DNA from: an uncultured Oscillospiraceae bacterium
GTDB lineage: Bacteria > Bacillota > Clostridia > Oscillospirales > Oscillospiraceae
Direction of reading: 5' to 3'
DNA: 64,000 bases
Assembly (NCBI GenBank): GCA_934636305.1
Contig: CAKUAM010000001.1
Span: forward strand, 17,442-81,441
Positions 61,622 to 64,000 of the stretch are shown piece by piece; within the stretch, counting starts at the first letter, position 1, and each line of letters begins with the position of its first letter. A program made the position numbers and the translations under genes. A model generated the notes under the pieces. The model saw only the letters and a program-made list of their open reading frames with translations, made no database searches and was not told the origin of the DNA.

Positions 61622-61858
61622 TTACCGCGTGAGGAGGTCGCGGCCAGAAGCGGAATACGCAATAACAAAGCTTGGCGTCAGGATTCGGCACAATTGCTGT
61701 CTAATTCGTACAGACAGTACCAGAAGAATGGACGCAAAAATGGACGCCAGAATTCTGGCGTCCATAATAAGGCCGAGACGGTGATCTGCACAGGCAAAAG
61801 AAGCGCAGGAATCCTGTGCATAAGCGGCATATGTTCTTTCAGCAGCTGCACACATCAT
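61622..61858 (-). CDS. Small unrecognised frame with strong translation signals (possible leader)
   Basis: 78 codons from paired ATGs at 61858, with GGAAGGAG five bases upstream and a promoter 30 bases further. The first 24 residues are Ala-rich with several Cys (MMCAAAERTYAAYAQDSC). The coding region runs through a terminator-like palindrome (61740-61765), which is unusual for a real gene and suggests a leader peptide or a decayed gene. I do not recognise a family. Confidence 0.35.
   Translation of the reverse strand: MMCAAAERTYAAYAQDSCASFACADHRLGLIMDARILASIFASILLVLSVRIRQQLCRILTPSFVIAYSASGRDLLTR
61740..61765 (-). terminator. Perfect palindrome with T-run inside the small leader frame
   Basis: 26-base palindrome (11-bp stem, loop AATT) followed by TTTT on the minus strand, about 120 bases past the predicted transcript start. 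GCGTCC is repeated just downstream, so alternative pairings exist. Confidence 0.6.
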
Positions 61859-61886
61859 TCCGGCTCCTTCCTGTGTCGATGGGAAA

Positions 61887-61915
61887 ACGGTAACACAGCT
61901 CCGCCGCTTTTTCAA
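61887..61915 (-). promoter_or_regulatory. Promoter for the leader, permease remnant, dehydrogenase and ilvE
   Basis: -35 TTGAAA at 61910-61915, 17-bp spacer, -10 TACCGT at 61887-61892 on the minus strand. With the two hairpins at 61740-61765 and 61577-61609 this explains most of the 508-base gap before the DUF523 gene. Confidence 0.55.
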
Positions 61916-62008
61916 GAGAAAAAATTTTCCATCCGGAAACATCGTCGGATGCGCACAAAAAACCATGCCTGCACATCCGGCAAGTTGTGAATTTTTTAAC
62001 GCGCTGCA

Positions 62009-62482
62009 TTAAAAAAGTTCCAACTCCGGCTGCGCCTCTGTCTCACGCGCGGACAGCAGCTCTTCAATTTCACTTTCCCCATATACGGCAATGCCATTCT
62101 GCTTCAAAAGCGCTGCCGTCACGCCGTCGCCCGGCACCAGACACCCGGAAAACGTCCCATCGTAAATCTCCCCGCTGCCGCAGCTCGGGCTGCGCTCTTT
62201 CAGCACCGCAGCCTTACAGTCATAAAGCCTGGCCAGGTGCAGCGCCTGCTCTGCGCCGCGGACAAACGGCGCTGTCACATCCGCGCCCTCCTTCGCCCGG
62301 ACTGCATCTGCCTGCCGCTCTGACGGCTCCCGCGGTGTTGGCAGACCGCCGAGCTGCTCCGGACAAATCGGCACCAGATGATAGCGATCCATGAGCGCGA
62401 CCATCTGCATAATTGGCTTGGACGCGCCATCGTAGCGGCAGGCCACCCCCAGCAGGCAGGCACTGATCAGAATATTATCCAT
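62009..62482 (-). CDS. DUF523 family protein
   Basis: A 157-residue protein of unknown biochemical function. The family signatures ISACLLGVACRYDG (4-17), PICPEQLGGLPTPR near 40 and KERSPSCGSG near 95 are all present; the conserved cysteines (in ACLLGVAC, CPE and SPSCG) could bind a metal cluster. It overlaps the NUDIX gene by eight bases and so is translated with it. Overlap with a nucleotide-pool cleaning enzyme is the only functional hint. Confidence 0.9.
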   Translation of the reverse strand: MDNILISACLLGVACRYDGASKPIMQMVALMDRYHLVPICPEQLGGLPTPREPSERQADAVRAKEGADVTAPFVRGAEQALHLARLYDCKAAVLKERSPSCGSGEIYDGTFSGCLVPGDGVTAALLKQNGIAVYGESEIEELLSARETEAQPELELF

Positions 62483-62951
62483 CTGTCTGCATCCTTTCTC
62501 CGTTCAAAACGGCTTCGGTCAGTATCTCCCCGCAATAAACAAGCTTCAGGGAGAAAAAAGGCACATGCTCGTCCATCAGCTTCAGAAAAATCCGGTCACC
62601 GGCCCACTGCTGCAGCGCTGCAAGCGCATGCTTGCCGATCCATGCAAGTTCTCCCTCGTCGCACGTTTTAAGCGTGCCGGTGAAGCCGGTCGCATGAAAT
62701 AAATGCATATACTCGGTCGGCCAGAGGTCGGAGACAAACGTGATGATGCCGCAGTAGCGGTACGAGGTCAGCTGCAGGCCGGTCTCCTCCAGCACCTCCC
62801 GCCGCACGCAGTCCTCCGGGCTCTCCTTGTCCTCAAACTTGCCGCCGATGCCGATCCATTTGTCGTGGTTTTCATCGTTCTTTTTCTTTACGCGGTGGAG
62901 CATCAGATACTGCCCCTCCCGCTCCAGATAGCAAAGCGTGGTCTGCTTCAT
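62475..62951 (-). CDS. NUDIX hydrolase, MutT/8-oxo-dGTPase-like
   Basis: A 158-residue enzyme. The Nudix box GKFEDKESPEDCVRREVLEETGLQL at about 39-63 has all consensus residues (G-x5-E-x7-REVxEETG). LCYLEREGQYLMLHRVKKKNDENHDKWIGIGG before it is typical of the MutT/YtkD-type 8-oxo-dGTP diphosphatases. Its start follows a purine-rich stretch (GGAAGGGATGGCGC). Cleaning of oxidised nucleotides is likely, but other nucleoside diphosphate derivatives are possible. Confidence 0.88.
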   Translation of the reverse strand: MKQTTLCYLEREGQYLMLHRVKKKNDENHDKWIGIGGKFEDKESPEDCVRREVLEETGLQLTSYRYCGIITFVSDLWPTEYMHLFHATGFTGTLKTCDEGELAWIGKHALAALQQWAGDRIFLKLMDEHVPFFSLKLVYCGEILTEAVLNGERMQTDG

Positions 62952-62986
62952 GCGCCATCCCTTCCTGCTGATGCTGATTTTGCCCT

Positions 62987-63015
62987 ATTGTACCATCCGC
63001 CGTGCCAAAAGTAAA
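62987..63015 (-). promoter_or_regulatory. Promoter of NUDIX-DUF523
   Basis: -35 TTTACT at 63010-63015, 17-bp spacer, -10 TACAAT at 62987-62992 on the minus strand. Confidence 0.6.
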
Positions 63016-63076
63016 TGTCTCACGTTCTTTGTATGATCCGCCGGAATTCCGGTGAAAAATTCAGCATAATCCACGA

Positions 63077-63291
63077 ATGACTTTTTCGTGCTTTTCTGAT
63101 ATAATGTGATGTATCTTAGCCGGTGTATACCAATCCACACTTATGGTATCCAGCGGTCAAAAAAGGAGGATAAAACCAGTTCCGGGAGACTCCCGGTGCG
63201 GTATAGTGGAGACATACCGCAATGCGTCCGCCATGCCCGGCGGTCGTGAGAGTGCGTTTTGCAGAGGCAGCGCAGTCAGAGTCAGAAATGT
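63077..63291 (+). promoter_or_regulatory. Promoter and long structured leader of the ABC ATPase gene
   Basis: -35 ATGACT (63077-63082), 17-bp spacer, -10 TATAAT (63100-63105). The leader of about 180 bases holds an AAAAAAGGAGG with no start codon at the right distance (63158-63168), a small hairpin CCGGGA/TCCCGG, and another, TGCGGTAT/ATACCGCA. No known riboswitch was recognised. Confidence 0.5.
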
Positions 63292-64000
63292 ATGGCAGAA
63301 GTAAAACTCGTAAACGTCAAGAAAATTTACCCGTTCGTCAGTGGCGAAGAAAAAAAGAGCAAGAAGAAGAAAAAGGGCGACGAGCCTGTTGAGGAAAAGA
63401 AGGTCAACCTTCAGATCACCGACAAGGGCGTTGTTGCTGTGCAGGAGTTCAACCTCGACATCGCAGACAAGGAATTTATTGTTCTCGTCGGCCCGTCCGG
63501 CTGCGGCAAATCCACGACGCTGCGCATGGTTGCAGGTCTGGAGGAAATCTCCGAGGGTGAACTGTATATCGACGGCAAACTCATGAACGACGTTGCCCCG
63601 AAGGACCGCGACATCGCCATGGTTTTCCAGAACTATGCTCTGTATCCCCACATGACCGTTTATGATAACATGGCCTTCTCCCTGAAGCTGAAGAAAACCC
63701 CGAAGGCTGAAATTGACCGCAAGGTCCGCGAGGCTGCTGAGATCCTCGACATCACCCAGTACCTCAACCGCAAGCCGAAGGCGCTGTCCGGCGGCCAGCG
63801 TCAGCGTGTCGCCATCGGCCGCGCCATCGTGCGTAACCCGAAGGTCTTCCTGATGGACGAGCCGCTGTCCAACCTCGACGCCAAGCTCCGCAACCAGATG
63901 CGCGCCGAGATCATCAAGCTGCGTGAGAAGATCGACACCACCTTCATCTACGTCACCCACGACCAGGTCGAGGCTATGACGCTCGGCGACCGCATCGTCA
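63292..64000 (+). CDS. ABC transporter ATPase, MsmX/UgpC/MalK type, cut by the right edge
   Basis: The first 236 codons of an ATPase that powers sugar-type ABC importers. Walker A is GPSGCGKST, the Q-loop is [16 protein letters not shown], the signature is [14 protein letters not shown], and Walker B is [16 protein letters not shown]; the switch His is in [12 protein letters not shown]. Between the first strand and the A-loop region lies an unusual insert of about 30 residues ([16 protein letters not shown]...), Lys/Glu-rich and hydrophilic. The C-terminal regulatory domain is outside the window. The ribosome binding site at 63292 is poor. Confidence 0.9.
   Translation, partial: MAEVKLVNVKKIYPFVSGEEKKSKKKKKGDEPVEEKKVNLQITDKGVVAVQEFNLDIADKEFIVLVGPSGCGKSTTLRMVAGLEEISEGELYIDGKLMNDVAPKDRDIAMVFQNYALYPHMTVYDNMAFSLKLKKTPKAEIDRKVREAAEILDITQYLNRKPKALSGGQRQRVAIGRAIVRNPKVFLMDEPLSNLDAKLRNQMRAEIIKLREKIDTTFIYVTHDQVEAMTLGDRIV

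Noticed and set aside
61622-61915. A T-box or other known riboswitch upstream of the dehydrogenase-ilvE unit
   Set aside because: No TGGNACCGCG-type motif or known aptamer core was found; only a promoter, a small frame and two hairpins can be supported.

Overview
The window looks like part of the chromosome of an anaerobic, moderately GC-rich Firmicute, most like the Oscillospiraceae (Clostridia). The reasons are: strong Shine-Dalgarno sequences (GGAGG/AAGGAG) and TTGACA-17-TATAAT promoters almost everywhere, a type III glutamine synthetase, an HdrABC/Flx-type electron-bifurcation cluster, CsoR/CopA copper control and an L,D-transpeptidase. No respiratory membrane complex, rRNA, tRNA, CRISPR array, phage or insertion sequence was seen. 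The genus is an inference and cannot be fixed from this window.

Layout. 1-6.9 kb (minus strand): pheA fragment behind a complete leader-peptide attenuator; lspA-rluD; a MATE exporter; purA-purB. 7-11.3 kb: hpt, then an htrA-like protease divergent from an OmpR-type two-component pair, with mirror-image operator candidates between them. 11.4-25 kb (plus strand): a LysR regulator followed by one tightly packed run of twelve genes: malate dehydrogenase-like enzyme, fumarase, HdrB, HdrC, HdrA, four Flx-like subunits, a fumarate-reductase-like iron-sulfur protein and flavoprotein, and an AspT-family carrier. 25-30.2 kb (minus): secA-pgeF-solute-binding lipoprotein. 30.4-35.5 kb (plus): HAD phosphatase, TauE-like permease, amino-acid racemase, DAACS symporter, CDF cation exporter. 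35.5-40.6 kb (minus): prfA-sua5-coaE/M18 aminopeptidase-M14 peptidase. 40.9-42.9 kb (plus): polysaccharide deacetylase, 5-formyltetrahydrofolate cyclo-ligase, small membrane protein. 43-55 kb (minus): csoR-copA(-copZ), exonuclease, ferredoxin, CtpE-like P-type ATPase, glnN-pyrG, L,D-transpeptidase. 55.3-63 kb: rlmA (plus), then pcrA, ilvE, a 2-hydroxyacid dehydrogenase, a lactate-permease relic, DUF523 and NUDIX (minus). The right edge cuts an MsmX/UgpC-type ABC ATPase.

The most interesting system is the 12.6-25 kb operon. Read together it encodes oxaloacetate to malate to fumarate to succinate, with the last step carried out by a soluble FrdAB-like pair that has no membrane anchor and sits beside a full HdrABC plus Flx-type NADH module. 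The simplest hypothesis is a cytosolic, flavin-based electron-bifurcating NADH:fumarate reductase that also reduces ferredoxin, with a C4-dicarboxylate exchanger at the end. A perfect 20-bp-arm dyad covers the -10 box of its promoter.

Other points of note: a textbook transcription attenuator with a phenylalanine-rich leader peptide in front of pheA; two places (coaE/M18 and copA/copZ) where a downstream gene with its own ribosome binding site is in frame with, and not separated by a stop from, the gene before it; and a deleted lactate permease remnant just upstream of a leucine-fermentation-like gene pair (2-hydroxyisocaproate dehydrogenase family plus branched-chain aminotransferase).
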